DNA from: CAVTPD01 sp963736575
GTDB lineage: Bacteria; Bacteroidota; Bacteroidia; Cytophagales; JAAEPT01
DNA: 64,000 nt
Assembly (NCBI GenBank): GCA_963736575.1
Contig: CAVTPD010000002.1
Span: 186,001-250,000 of the forward strand
Direction of reading: 5' to 3'
Both the position numbers and the translations under genes were made by a program. The notes under the pieces are model-generated. The model saw only the letters and a program-made list of their open reading frames with translations, had not been told where the DNA came from and did no database searches. This document shows positions 1-9,673 of this stretch, one piece after another; position 1 is the first letter of the stretch, and each line of letters starts with the position of its first letter.

Positions 1-134
1 TCTACCAGAAGTAGTAATCTACTAACTTAGTATAAAAGGAGGTAATTGCACTCCAAAACTTCATGCCTGAATAACGCTGCGCCGAACACACCGCTTACCA
101 ACTTATTTAGCAATGAATTTTAAACGCATAATTT

Positions 135-599
135 ATGTCTATCACAAAAGCTATTAAACGACACCCCTCCATACAACCTATAAGCAGAGAGCACCACCAC
201 GGTTTACTTTTATGCTGGAAAATAAGAACCGGAATAGAAAAAGACATACCGGCTAATCGAATTAAAAAATATACCGACTGGTTTTACCAAACTTATTTAA
301 AGGCGCATTTTGAAGCCGAAGAAAAATACCTCTTCCCTATTCTAGACAAAAAACACGAACACATTAAAAAGGTTATTGCTGAACACAGAAGGCTAAAACG
401 TTTGTTTGAAAACAATACTAATATTGAAAAATCTTTAAGTCTGTTGGAAGAAGAGCTAGAAAGCCACATTCGGTTTGAAGAACGGGTTTTGTTTAATGAA
501 ATTCAAGAATTGGCTAGTCCCGAACAATTAGAACTGTTGGAAAAGAAGGTGTGCGACATAGAATTTATTGAAAACATTACAGATGAATTCTGGAAATAA
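135..599 (+). CDS. Hemerythrin-like (HHE) domain protein
   Basis: A 154-residue soluble protein with the pattern of a hemerythrin/HHE cation-binding four-helix bundle: a His cluster (EHHHG) near residue 20, a mid-protein HFEAEEKYLFP segment near residues 58-68 and a second HIRFEERVLF segment near 112-121. The spaced His/Glu residues are the usual di-iron ligands of the family. Homologues bind O2 or NO or sense iron or redox state; the exact role here is not visible. No signal peptide is seen, so it is probably cytoplasmic. It stands alone: the 1.2 kb downstream holds no convincing gene. The ATG start is preceded by A/T-rich DNA without a clear Shine-Dalgarno sequence, normal in this phylum. 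Confidence 0.8.
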   Translation: MSITKAIKRHPSIQPISREHHHGLLLCWKIRTGIEKDIPANRIKKYTDWFYQTYLKAHFEAEEKYLFPILDKKHEHIKKVIAEHRRLKRLFENNTNIEKSLSLLEEELESHIRFEERVLFNEIQELASPEQLELLEKKVCDIEFIENITDEFWK

Positions 600-1674
600 A
601 TTCCGCAGAATAGCATTGCAATTACATTTTAAAAAACAAGGCTTTTAGCATTCATTGGCAGCATAACTGTAGGTGTTTAGCTTACTTCTTAACCCATCAC
701 TTATCTTATATTACCAGTTAGTACGCACTTACAATGCTTACTGTTAAGCGCTATAGATTAAGTACTGAAACGAAGGTGAATAAGCCAATGATTCATTTCT
801 ATAATTTAAAGAAGTGGGCGACTATTAAAACCATTCAAAACCAATACAATTTTAGCTGTTTGTTTATTTTTGCTTCAAAACAAACACATTAAAGAAAGCC
901 CTTTTATAAGGGGCGCTCTATACCCTTCAAAAACGGTTACTAATGAAAAACTTATTAAACTTTATAACCACACATTTTTGATTAACTGAATATGATATTA
1001 ATCTATTGGAGCAGTGTTTTGTAACACAACAAGTTTCTTCACGTATTAAACTTTTAGAAAACGAGAAGTAACAAATTGTTCTGTGTTTTCTGGTGAAAAA
1101 ATGGGCCGGTGAAAGCGCTTGTATTTTAGAGAACTGAAAAAGCGGTGTTTTTATTGCGCTTATTTGGTTCTTCTTCCGGTAAATGACTCTTTGCGCGCTT
1201 TTGACCCGAATGATTTTTTAAATTATCTTTTGCAAACGATTGGCTTAAGATTGTGCTTCGTAAAAATATTCTGTAGGCTGACCTGGCTTTTCACCCGACT
1301 TAACCCCAGATTAAGCCCGGCTTTATTACGGAGTACCCCTAAGATGGCCGTTTTAAGAAATCCATCACTGTGATTTAATTTATTATTGTTAATAAATGGT
1401 TTTTTATGGTTTTAATAGTTAACAACCACCGACTTTTTTCTTAGGGAGTTACATTCTATTACAAGTTGAACAGGAAACATAAATAACTGTATAGTATATG
1501 GACAGTCCCCATATTATCCTTGTAATCTTCCGATAATTAGGGCAACTATTGACAATAAGAATAACCTCCTAACTTTAAACTCCTGATTTTAAATCTATTT
1601 GTTGGCTTTTGGGTTGGATTACTCTATTTTGTTCGAAACAAAACAAATTAGATATGGGCAATAGTTGTACTTAT
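600..1674. other. Gene-poor intergenic region
   Basis: About 1.1 kb without a convincing gene. Open frames exist (for example 1119-1373) but they are short, low in complexity and show no recognisable domain. It may be old decayed sequence bordering the restriction cassette that follows. I see no RNA gene or clear terminator here. Confidence 0.5.
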
Positions 1675-1795
1675 CGAAATGTTGTGTGGCATACAAAAAG
1701 CCACCCGCACAAACAGCTCTTTTGGTTTTTGCCAACGCACAAATCCCGCCCAAAAAAAACCAAAAGAGCTAAAATCTCCCCACCCTCGGTGCATT
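1675..1795 (+). repeat. Left boundary element of restriction cassette 1
   Basis: A non-coding element with a perfect 16-bp inverted repeat (AGCTCTTTTGGTTTTT at 1715-1730, its complement at 1755-1770, 24-nt loop). It is preceded by a CCACCCGCAC segment and followed by a CCCTCGG segment. The same arrangement lies in opposite orientation upstream of the second restriction system at about 36415-36545: CCACCGCAC, TTTGGTTTTT, AAAAAACCAAAAGAGCTAAAAT split by a loop, then CCCTCGG. Each element ends about 75-80 bp before the xre gene of its system. It could be a recombination boundary, a terminator insulating the cassette, or a structured RNA. The shared sequence is seen directly; the function is inferred. 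Confidence 0.6.
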
Positions 1796-1869
1796 GTGAT
1801 AATTCATCTCATTTTATAGTGAATATTCTCACAGACATTCTATATTTATATTTTTTGAAATAAAAGAAA

Positions 1870-2067
1870 ATGAATCGCATAAAAGAAGTTCTGGAAGAAC
1901 AAGGAAGAAGCCAAAAATGGTTGGGTGTTCAGATAGGCAAAAGCTATAATATGGTCAATGCCTATGTTCAGAACAGACAGCAACCAAGACTAGAAGTACT
2001 TTATGAGATTGCAAGAGTATTGGATGTCAATCCAAAAGATTTATTGAAAGAAGATTTGAATGACTAA
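1870..2067 (+). CDS. Small XRE-family DNA-binding regulator
   Basis: A 65-residue protein that is essentially one Cro/C1-type helix-turn-helix: the segment QKWLGVQIGKSYNMVNAYVQ at residues 15-34 holds the two helices, followed by the typical RQQPRLEVLYEIARVLDV. Its stop overlaps the start of hsdR by 8 bp, so the two are probably co-transcribed and translationally coupled. By analogy with controller proteins of restriction-modification loci it may time expression of the locus. The second restriction cassette in the window also begins with an XRE gene, which supports that role. Confidence 0.8.
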   Translation: MNRIKEVLEEQGRSQKWLGVQIGKSYNMVNAYVQNRQQPRLEVLYEIARVLDVNPKDLLKEDLND

Positions 2068-5067
2068 GGAATATCAAATAGAAGAAAATCTAATCACCCA
2101 GCTAAAAGAGCTGAAATACGTCCATCGACCTGATATAGTGGAGAGGAAAACGCTTGAGCAGAACTTTAAAAGCAAATTCGAGGCACTTAACCGAGTACGA
2201 TTATCGGAAAGCGAGTTTTTACGCTTGCGAGAAGAAATTATAGAACCTGATGTTTTTACTGCTTCCAAAAAACTACGAGAAAAACAGTATTTCCAGCGAG
2301 AAGATGGAACACCACTTCATTATACGCTGGTAAATATCAAAGACTGGTGCAAAAATGATTATGAAGTCGTTAGTCAATTGCGCATCAACACAGAAAACAG
2401 TCATCAGCGGTATGACATTATTCTACTCATCAATGGCTTGCCAGTTGTACAAATTGAATTGAAGAAACTGGATGTTTCGCACCGTAAAGCCATGCAGCAA
2501 ATCGTGGATTACAAGAATGAACCCGGTAATGGTTATAGTAATTCTTTAATGTGCTACATGCAATTGTTTATAGTGAGTAATGGCACACGAACTATCTACT
2601 TTTCCAATAATAAAAATCAGCATTTTCAATTCAATGCAGATGAGCAATTCTTGCCTGTTTATGAATTGGCTGATTTAAACAATCAGAAAATAAATCGACT
2701 GGACTTGTTTTCTGAAAAATTTCTAAGCAAGTGTACGCTTGGGGAAATGATTAGCAAATACATGGTGCTGGTGGAAAGTGAGCAGAAATTGCTTGTCATG
2801 CGGCCTTATCAGATTTATGCTGTAAAATCCATTGTGGATTGCATTAAGGATAATCGAGGAAATGGTTATATCTGGCACACTACAGGAAGTGGCAAAACCT
2901 TGACTTCTTTCAAAGCTTCTACGCTGCTGAAAGACAATGCAGACATTGAAAAATGTTTGTTTGTAGTTGACAGAAAAGACCTTGACCGTCAAACCCGTGA
3001 GGAGTTCAATAAATTTCAGGAAGGCAGTGTAGAAGAAAATACGAATACTGAAACATTGGTCAGACGATTACTGTCTACCGACTATGCAGACAAGGTAATC
3101 GTTACTACCATTCAAAAGTTGGGTTTGGCATTGGATGGCACTAACAAGAAGAACTATAAAGAACGTTTCGAACCATTGAGCGACAAACGAATGGTTTTCA
3201 TTTTTGACGAGTGCCACCGTTCGCAGTTTGGAGAGAATCATAAAGCAATTAATGAGTTTTTTCCAAATGCTCAATTGTTTGGGTTTACAGGTACACCCAT
3301 CTTCGAAGGAAATGCAACCTATTATGAAGTTAATGGAGAACAGAAAACGCTCAAAACCACTCAGAGTATCTTTGAACATGAATTACCAAAATATACGATT
3401 ACGCATGCCATAGAGGATAAGAATGTCTTAAAGTTTCATATTGACTATTTCAAAGGTAAAGGCGACCAAATCCCAAAAGCCAGGAGAAGCAATTGCACAA
3501 CAAGCCGTTGCAGAAGCGATTATCGATAAACACAATGCCGCTACCAATCAACGGAAATTCAATGCGGTGTTGGCTACTTCCTCCATCAATGATGCGATAG
3601 AATATTATCGGATTTTGAAAGCAATTCAAACACAAAAATTAGCAGAAGACCCTGATTTTGTTCCGCTCAATATTGCTTGCGTGTTTTCTCCGCCTGCTCA
3701 GTTGATTGCCAAGGATGGCGACCAACAAAGCCAAAGGAATGCGGCAGACATCAAACAGCTTCAGGAAGATTTAGCTCAGGAAAAGGAAGACAACAAAAAG
3801 AATCCAGAAGAAAAGAAAAAGGCTTTGATTGAGATTATTGCCGATTACAATAAGCAGTTTGGCACCAATCACGACATCAACAATTTTGATATCTACTATC
3901 AGGACATACAAAGACGAATCAAAGACCAGAAATTCACCAACAAAGATTATCCGCATAAAAACAAGATTGATCATGACCATTGTGGTAGATATGCTGCTCA
4001 CAGGTTTTGATTCCAAATACCTGAACACTTTGTATGTGGACAAGAAACTGAAATACCACGGACTGATTCAGGCATTTTCCCGAACCAACCGGGTACTGAA
4101 CGATACTAAGCCTTATGGCAACATTCTTGATTTCCGTTCGCAGCAGGAAGCGGTAAACCAAGCCATTACGCTATTTTCAGGGGAAGACGAAGGTAGCAAA
4201 GCCAAAGAAATCTGGATGGTAGATCCAGCTCCTGTAGTCATTGACCAATATCAAAAAGCAGTAGAAGCTTTAGGGGATTTTATGCAGGAACACAACTTGG
4301 TAAGTGAACCACAGGAAGTATACAACCTGCGTGGAGATGCTGCGAGGATTGCCTTTGTGAAAAATTTTAAAGAGGTGCAACGCCTCAAAACCCAACTCGA
4401 TCAGTACACCGATTTGGATGAAGAACAGCAAGAAACGATTGAAGCGATTCTACCAAAAGACAACTTACAAGAGTTTAGAAGTTCGTACTTAGAAACGGCC
4501 AAACAACTGCGGGAAATACAGCAGAAAGAAGGGGATGATGCACCCGAAGACATACAGCAACTCGATTTTGAGTTTGTGCTCTTTGCCTCTGCGGTGATTG
4601 ATTACGATTATATCATGAGCCTGATTGCCGATAGCACACAGCAAAAGCCTTCTAAGCAAAAAATGACCAAGTCACAGGTCATTAGCTTGTTAAAATCGAA
4701 CGCTAACCTGATGGAAGAAGAAGAGGACTTGACCGACTATATCAATAAGGTGGACTGGACGAAAGGACAAACTGCTGATGAACTAAAACAAAACTTTGAA
4801 ATCTTTAAGGTAGAGAAATATGACAAAGAACTGGCTGCTATTGCTAATGCAAATTGTTTGAAAACAGCAGACCTAAAAGCATTTGTAGAACAGATTATGA
4901 GCCGAATGATTTTTGATGGGGAAAAGCTCACTGACCTCATGGAGCCTTTGGAGCTCGGTTGGAAACAACGCAGTAAAGCTGAAACGGCTTTAATGAATGA
5001 CTTAGTACCTCAATTAAAAAAACTGGCCCAAGGTCGAGAAATTTCAGGATTAGCAGCATATGAGTAA
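2060..5067 (+). pseudogene. hsdR: Type I restriction enzyme R subunit, two frameshifts
   Basis: HsdR is the ATP-driven translocase and nuclease of a type I restriction complex. The PD-(D/E)xK nuclease region is visible near residue 130 (VVQIELKK), Walker A as TGSGKT near residue 275, and the helicase DECH box near residue 383. The reading continues across three frames. The first frame runs to about 3480. The second (GEAIAQQAVAEAI onward) runs to about 3972. The third (TIVVDMLLTGFDSKYLN, YHGLIQAFSRTNRVL) runs to the stop at 5067. Each switch needs one extra base in the present sequence, the second best placed in GATCATG near 3968-3974. Joined, the frames give roughly the 1000 residues expected, so the gene is otherwise complete. 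Either it is a recent pseudogene or there are two sequence errors. It overlaps hsdS by 8 bp. Confidence 0.85.
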
Positions 5068-6322
5068 GGCGAAGAAAATAATACCAGAGTTGCGTTTTCC
5101 TGAGTTTTCAACTGCGGAAGAATGGGATAATGATGACTTGGGAGAAATTGCGGAAATAGTTCGAGGAGGTTCACCGAGACCAATCCAAGATTATTTAACA
5201 TCCGATAATGATGGTCTAAACTGGTTAAAAATTGCAGATGTCCGTTCAGACGCAAAATATATAATTGGAACAAAAGAAAGAGTAATTCAGGAAGCCATAA
5301 ATAGTACGAGGGAAGTCAACCCAGGAGATTTAATTCTTTCAAATTCAATGAGCTTTGGTAGACCTTACATTCTAAAAGTTAAAACCTGTATTCATGACGG
5401 CTGGATTGCTATTAGAAAAATATCAGATAAAACATTTGAAGATTATTTGTACTATTTCATTTCTTCTGAATCAAGCCAAAAATACTTTCAAGTTAATGCA
5501 GCTGGTGCAGCAGTTAAAAATCTAAATGCAGAAATCATAAAACTGCTTCCAATTTATCTTCCAAAAGCAAAGGACGAACAACAAAAAATCGCCTCCTGCC
5601 TTTCTTCTTTAGATGAATTGATAGCTGCTCACAGCGATAAGCTGCAAGCCCTTAAAGACCACAAAAAAGGATTGATGCAGAACCTTTTTCCGCAAGAAGG
5701 GGAAACCGTGCCTAAGTTTCGTTTTCCTGAGTTTGAGAATGATGGTGAGTGGGTGGAAAGAAAATTAGGGCAATTGGGTGATTTTTTAGGAGGTGGAACA
5801 CCATCAAGATCAAACACTGAATATTGGATTGGTGAAATTCCGTGGATTTCAAGTTCTGATATTTATGAAGATGATATTCGCAATATTTCTATTACACGAT
5901 TTATCAATAGGCATGCAATAAATCAATCAGCAACAAAGATAATTCCTAAAGGAAGTGTATTATTTGTTTCACGAGTTGGAGTAGGAAAATTAGCAATTAG
6001 CGAATGTGATATATGTACAAGTCAAGATTTCACAAGTTTCGTTTCTAAATCGGTGCATAATTATTTCATAGGATATTACTTCTCAGCAAATAAGCACCTT
6101 TTGAAATCCATGAATCAAGGAACTTCAATTAAGGGTTTCTCAAAAAGTGATTTGGAAAGTTTAAAATTACCTTATCCTAATAACCCCAATGAACAAACCC
6201 GTGTTGCTTCCTGTCTTTCAGCGGTAGATGAACTTATCACAGCCGAAGCAGAGAAAATAGATCAATTGCAACAGCATAAAAAGGGTTTGATGCAAGGGTT
6301 GTTTCCAAAAATTAATGATTAG
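5060..6322 (+). CDS. hsdS: Type I restriction enzyme specificity subunit
   Basis: A 420-residue HsdS, which recognises the split DNA target and holds HsdM and HsdR. The protein is an internal duplication: two target-recognition domains, each starting after an LRFPEF or FRFPEF segment (residues ~10 and ~218). Each is followed by a conserved helix ending in DELIxA..KxxxLxxHKKGLMQxLFP (residues ~190-215 and ~393-417), the spacer region that sets target spacing. Length is normal. The start overlaps the hsdR stop, so the genes form one operon. A PrrC-like gene begins 5 bp after its stop. Confidence 0.93.
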   Translation: MSKAKKIIPELRFPEFSTAEEWDNDDLGEIAEIVRGGSPRPIQDYLTSDNDGLNWLKIADVRSDAKYIIGTKERVIQEAINSTREVNPGDLILSNSMSFGRPYILKVKTCIHDGWIAIRKISDKTFEDYLYYFISSESSQKYFQVNAAGAAVKNLNAEIIKLLPIYLPKAKDEQQKIASCLSSLDELIAAHSDKLQALKDHKKGLMQNLFPQEGETVPKFRFPEFENDGEWVERKLGQLGDFLGGGTPSRSNTEYWIGEIPWISSSDIYEDDIRNISITRFINRHAINQSATKIIPKGSVLFVSRVGVGKLAISECDICTSQDFTSFVSKSVHNYFIGYYFSANKHLLKSMNQGTSIKGFSKSDLESLKLPYPNNPNEQTRVASCLSAVDELITAEAEKIDQLQQHKKGLMQGLFPKIND

Positions 6323-6327
6323 AGTGT

Positions 6328-7458
6328 ATGAACCAAAAAGATATAGCTAAACAATTAGAAAAAACAAAAGAAAACATTATCCTTCTTTATGCCTTTAACT
6401 CAACTGGTAAAACACGACTGTCTGTTGCATACAAAGACCATACGAAAAAGTTAAATAAAGGCAATCACGCTGGGGTTTATTATAATGCCTATAGTGAAGA
6501 TTTATTTGTTTGGGAAAACGATGAGCCAAACAATAATGAAGACATTCATTTAAAGATTGTAGAAAGTTCATTGGACGATTTCATTACAAAGTTCAATGAT
6601 GAAAGTCCGATTCGTGAGAAATTGATATCCTACAAGCCTAAATTCGATTTCAAATTAATTCCCAAAAAAGCGGATAACCCTGAACTTGGATTTGGCTCAA
6701 TAAAATTTTATAAATCCGATGACCCTGAAAAGCAAATCAAAATATCGAGAGGAGAAGAAAGAATTTTTGTTTGGTGTTTCTTTCTAGCATTATTTGAAAT
6801 TGAAGGTTTCTCTGATGTGCAGAACAAACATTTTTTTATTGATGACCCTGTTTCAAGTTTAGATGATAACAATGTCTATATAACTGCTCGCTTAATACTT
6901 GATTTGTTTGAAAAGTATTGTGATACAAAGAAAATAATCGTAAGTACTCATCATATGGGTCTTTTCTCAATTTTACAGGATTGGCTATCCAAAGGTGAGA
7001 ACAGAGAAAAGTTTAAATCTAAGCGAAATCAAGAATCAAAACGAGGTGATAAAATTTATGTTAAAGAGATAATTGAAGATAAGTACTTAGTTCGATTCTT
7101 AGAAATTGAAAACAATAAGTATAAGTTGGTAGGAAAAAAGAAGGGCATTGTTTTATACCACCTTTTGTTGCTTCAAATTGTAAATGACGCTGTAGTTAGA
7201 AAAGAGTTATTTACTTATCATTTTGTTTTGTTAAGGCAAATTTTGGAAAGCATTGCATCATTTTTGGGTGAAGGTCGATTCAGCTATGTGTTAGATAAAT
7301 TGCAATTCCAAGACGCCAATGACAAGTCAGATATTATCAACTCGTTATCGCATGAGAAAATTTATACTCAAAAGTTAGCACCTATGAATGAAGACAATAA
7401 AGATTTATTTATCAAAGTTTTTGATAAACTAACAACTTCATTTCCATTTTCATTATAA
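6328..7458 (+). CDS. PrrC-like anticodon nuclease (ABC-ATPase plus RNase)
   Basis: A 376-residue ABC-type ATPase with a C-terminal region matching the anticodon-nuclease architecture. Walker A is AFNSTGKT (residues 22-29, Ala for the first Gly), the ABC signature is degenerate (ISRGEE), Walker B/D-loop reads FFIDDPVSSLDD near residue 170, and an H-loop is seen as STHH. In the C-terminal part Arg303, Glu307 and His342 lie as RxxxE followed by SH, close to the spacing of the Arg-Glu-His triad known for E. coli PrrC (396 aa). PrrC cleaves tRNA(Lys) in its anticodon loop when phage peptides disable the type I enzyme it guards. Position supports this: inside an hsd operon between hsdS and hsdM. 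Target tRNA cannot be predicted. A plain AAA/ABC defence ATPase is the alternative. Confidence 0.75.
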   Translation: MNQKDIAKQLEKTKENIILLYAFNSTGKTRLSVAYKDHTKKLNKGNHAGVYYNAYSEDLFVWENDEPNNNEDIHLKIVESSLDDFITKFNDESPIREKLISYKPKFDFKLIPKKADNPELGFGSIKFYKSDDPEKQIKISRGEERIFVWCFFLALFEIEGFSDVQNKHFFIDDPVSSLDDNNVYITARLILDLFEKYCDTKKIIVSTHHMGLFSILQDWLSKGENREKFKSKRNQESKRGDKIYVKEIIEDKYLVRFLEIENNKYKLVGKKKGIVLYHLLLLQIVNDAVVRKELFTYHFVLLRQILESIASFLGEGRFSYVLDKLQFQDANDKSDIINSLSHEKIYTQKLAPMNEDNKDLFIKVFDKLTTSFPFSL

Positions 7459-7462
7459 GGTT

Positions 7463-9112
7463 ATGGCACAAAAAGAACAACATAAAAAACTAGGCGATAC
7501 CCTTTGGCGAATTGCAAATGATCTAAGGGGTGCTATGAATGCGGATGACTTTCGTGACTATATGCTTTCGTTTTTGTTTTTACGCTACCTCTCGCACAAC
7601 TACGAAGAATCGGCTAAAAAGGAATTAGGTAGAGATTATCCCTTAAATACTCCAGAGGAGAAAAGAACGGATGGGTTTGTCCCTCCGCCACTTGAGAAAT
7701 GGTATACGACCAATGAAGAGGACATTGTAGAATTTGAAAAGCAAATGCGTAGGAAAGTGCATTATGTGATCAAACCTAAATATTTGTGGAGTAACATCAC
7801 GGAATTAGCACGTACTCATAACGGAGAACTGTTAGAAACGCTTGGAGAAGGCTTTCGTCATATCGAAAATGAATCGTTTGAAAGCAGCTTTCAAGGCCTG
7901 TTCTCAGAGATCAACCTGAACTCTGAAAAACTAGGAAGAACACCTCCGGACAGAAACAAAAAGCTCTGTACCATCATCCAAAAAATTGCAGAAGGCATTG
8001 CTGATTTCTCTACCGATACCGATACTCTTGGCGATGCTTATGAATATTTAATTGGTCAGTTTGCAGCAGGTTCCGGTAAAAAAGCAGGAGAGTTTTATAC
8101 TCCTCAGCAAATCTCAACGATCCTTTCTGAGATTGTGACCTTAGACAGTCAAGACCCAAGTACTGGTAAGAAAAATAAGCTGGATAAAGTACTGGATTTT
8201 GCTTGTGGATCGGGTTCGCTATTGCTGAACGTAAGAAAGCGGATCAAAGACAATGACGGTACAGTAGGTAAAATTTATGGTCAGGAAAACAACATTACCA
8301 CTTACAACCTGGCTCGAATGAACATGCTTCTGCATGGCATGAAAGACACAGAGTTTGAAATCTATCATGGGGATACCTTAAAAAACCAATGGGACATCTT
8401 AAACGAGATGAATCCATCCAAGAAAACAGAATTTGATGCCATTGTAGCCAATCCACCTTTTAGCTTGCGTTGGGAGCCCAACGATACAATGGCGGAAGAT
8501 TTCCGCTTCAAAAGCTATGGTTTGGCACCCAAGTCAGCAGCCGATTTTTCTTTTCTATTGCATGGGTTTCATTTCTTAGGCAAAGAAGGCACAATGGCGA
8601 TCATTTTGCCTCATGGCGTGTTATTCCGTGGAGGAGCAGAAGAGCGCATTCGAACCAAACTTCTCAAAGATAATAATATTGATACAGTGATTGGTTTACC
8701 TGCTAACTTATTCTATTCAACAGGTATTCCCGTTTGTATTCTCGTATTGAAAAAATGTAAAAAAGAAGATGATGTGCTATTCATTAATGCCAGTGAGCAT
8801 TTTGAAAAAGATGGACGTTTGAATCGCTTGCGAGAAGGAGAAGATGATGAACCGAATGACATTCATAGCATTGTAGAAACGTACAAATATAGAAAAGAGG
8901 CAGACCGCTATTCTCGAAAAGTCTCAATGGAAGAGATCGAGAAGAACGGTTACAACCTGAACATATCGAGATATGTGAGTACCTCAATTGATGAAGTGAA
9001 AATTGATTTAAAAGAGGTAAATAAGAAATTGATTTCAATCAATGAACGTATTAAAACAAATACAGAAACGCACAACGAATTTTTGAAAGAGTTGGGTTTG
9101 AAAACGATCTAA
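7463..9112 (+). CDS. hsdM: Type I restriction-modification DNA methylase subunit
   Basis: A 549-residue N6-adenine methylase, the M subunit of the type I complex. An N-terminal HsdM helical domain (LWRIANDLRGAMNADDFRDYML) precedes the catalytic domain with GEFYTP, the SAM-binding DFACGSGSLL and the catalytic NPPF in IVANPPFS (near residue 330). Length and motifs are intact, so modification should work even if HsdR is lost. Last gene of the operon (xre-hsdR-hsdS-prrC-like-hsdM), starting 4 bp after the PrrC-like gene. The shared cassette end block begins about 20 bp after its stop. Confidence 0.95.
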   Translation: MAQKEQHKKLGDTLWRIANDLRGAMNADDFRDYMLSFLFLRYLSHNYEESAKKELGRDYPLNTPEEKRTDGFVPPPLEKWYTTNEEDIVEFEKQMRRKVHYVIKPKYLWSNITELARTHNGELLETLGEGFRHIENESFESSFQGLFSEINLNSEKLGRTPPDRNKKLCTIIQKIAEGIADFSTDTDTLGDAYEYLIGQFAAGSGKKAGEFYTPQQISTILSEIVTLDSQDPSTGKKNKLDKVLDFACGSGSLLLNVRKRIKDNDGTVGKIYGQENNITTYNLARMNMLLHGMKDTEFEIYHGDTLKNQWDILNEMNPSKKTEFDAIVANPPFSLRWEPNDTMAEDFRFKSYGLAPKSAADFSFLLHGFHFLGKEGTMAIILPHGVLFRGGAEERIRTKLLKDNNIDTVIGLPANLFYSTGIPVCILVLKKCKKEDDVLFINASEHFEKDGRLNRLREGEDDEPNDIHSIVETYKYRKEADRYSRKVSMEEIEKNGYNLNISRYVSTSIDEVKIDLKEVNKKLISINERIKTNTETHNEFLKELGLKTI

Positions 9113-9133
9113 GCAAAATGACACAACCCTCCC

Positions 9134-9281
9134 TTCTCAGCCACACACATTGCCAAGTCGCTCAAGGCACTCACACGAGCCAAAACTTGTCAAATAGTAT
9201 GTCTGCCCAACGCACGGTGGTAAACCGAAACAGTCTGCAGAAAAAAGAAAATAGCACAGACATACAATCGTGTAGACGGCT
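9134..9281 (+). repeat. Right boundary block of restriction cassette 1
   Basis: A ~145-bp non-coding block just after hsdM. From TTCTCAGCCA (9134) through CGCACGGTGGTAAACCGAAA (ending 9230) it matches, at most positions, the reverse complement of 33359-33453, which sits just after the last gene of the second restriction system. Weaker similarity continues through a CATACAA..CG..CGGCT segment to about 9281. The block contains a small stem (CGGT/ACCG). The two copies follow entirely unrelated restriction genes, so the block is part of a shared flank rather than of the genes. It may be a recombination site, terminator or small structured RNA; the function is unknown. Confidence 0.6.
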
Positions 9282-9378
9282 CTGACTCGAATTGAGCCAG
9301 AGTGCGCCTCTCACTATTTATCCCGCACCTTAGGTCGGGTCCACACAGCATACGGGTCTTTCCGTGTCAAGCACGGAA
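9280..9378. other. Hairpin-forming intergenic stretch
   Basis: The ~390 bp between the cassette end and the FemAB-like gene holds no gene. Two stem-loops are visible: 9280-9302 (CTCTG-A-CTC pairing with GAG-C-CAGAG) and 9360-9378 (TTCCGTG, loop TCAAG, CACGGAA). Neither has a long T-run, so they are not typical terminators. They may belong to an older mobile-element edge. Confidence 0.4.
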
Positions 9379-9673
9379 CAGGCAGTATACGGAGGTTCAC
9401 TAAATCAGACTTGTTCATCAACTTACGGAGACTTTCACTTTTTGGAAGTAGTCCAGTATACTCACATAACCTCTTTTCTTTAGGCGAACTTCGGTGATGG
9501 TTGTCCGCAATCCCGATAGCAGCTATTACAGACCCGCATCCACTTATGTTATAGATGGTTTTTAGCTTTTATACTTTTCTTTATATTAGAAAGCAGATAT
9601 TGGATATCGTATAGATGTGTATTATCTGCTTGTTATACTTCCTATTCAGCTATTGATTTTTTTACTTTGTACC

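Noticed and set aside
1119..1373. Open frame of 84 codons
   Set aside because: No domain, low-complexity composition, no coupled neighbour; likely chance in gene-poor DNA.
1609..1863. Open frame of 84 codons upstream of the xre gene
   Set aside because: It runs through the hairpin element, whose repeat structure explains the frame; the translation is not protein-like.
9134..9230. Possible integron attC site (GCCCAAC resembles RYYYAAC)
   Set aside because: No matching GTTRRRY partner at proper spacing was found and no integron integrase is in the window.
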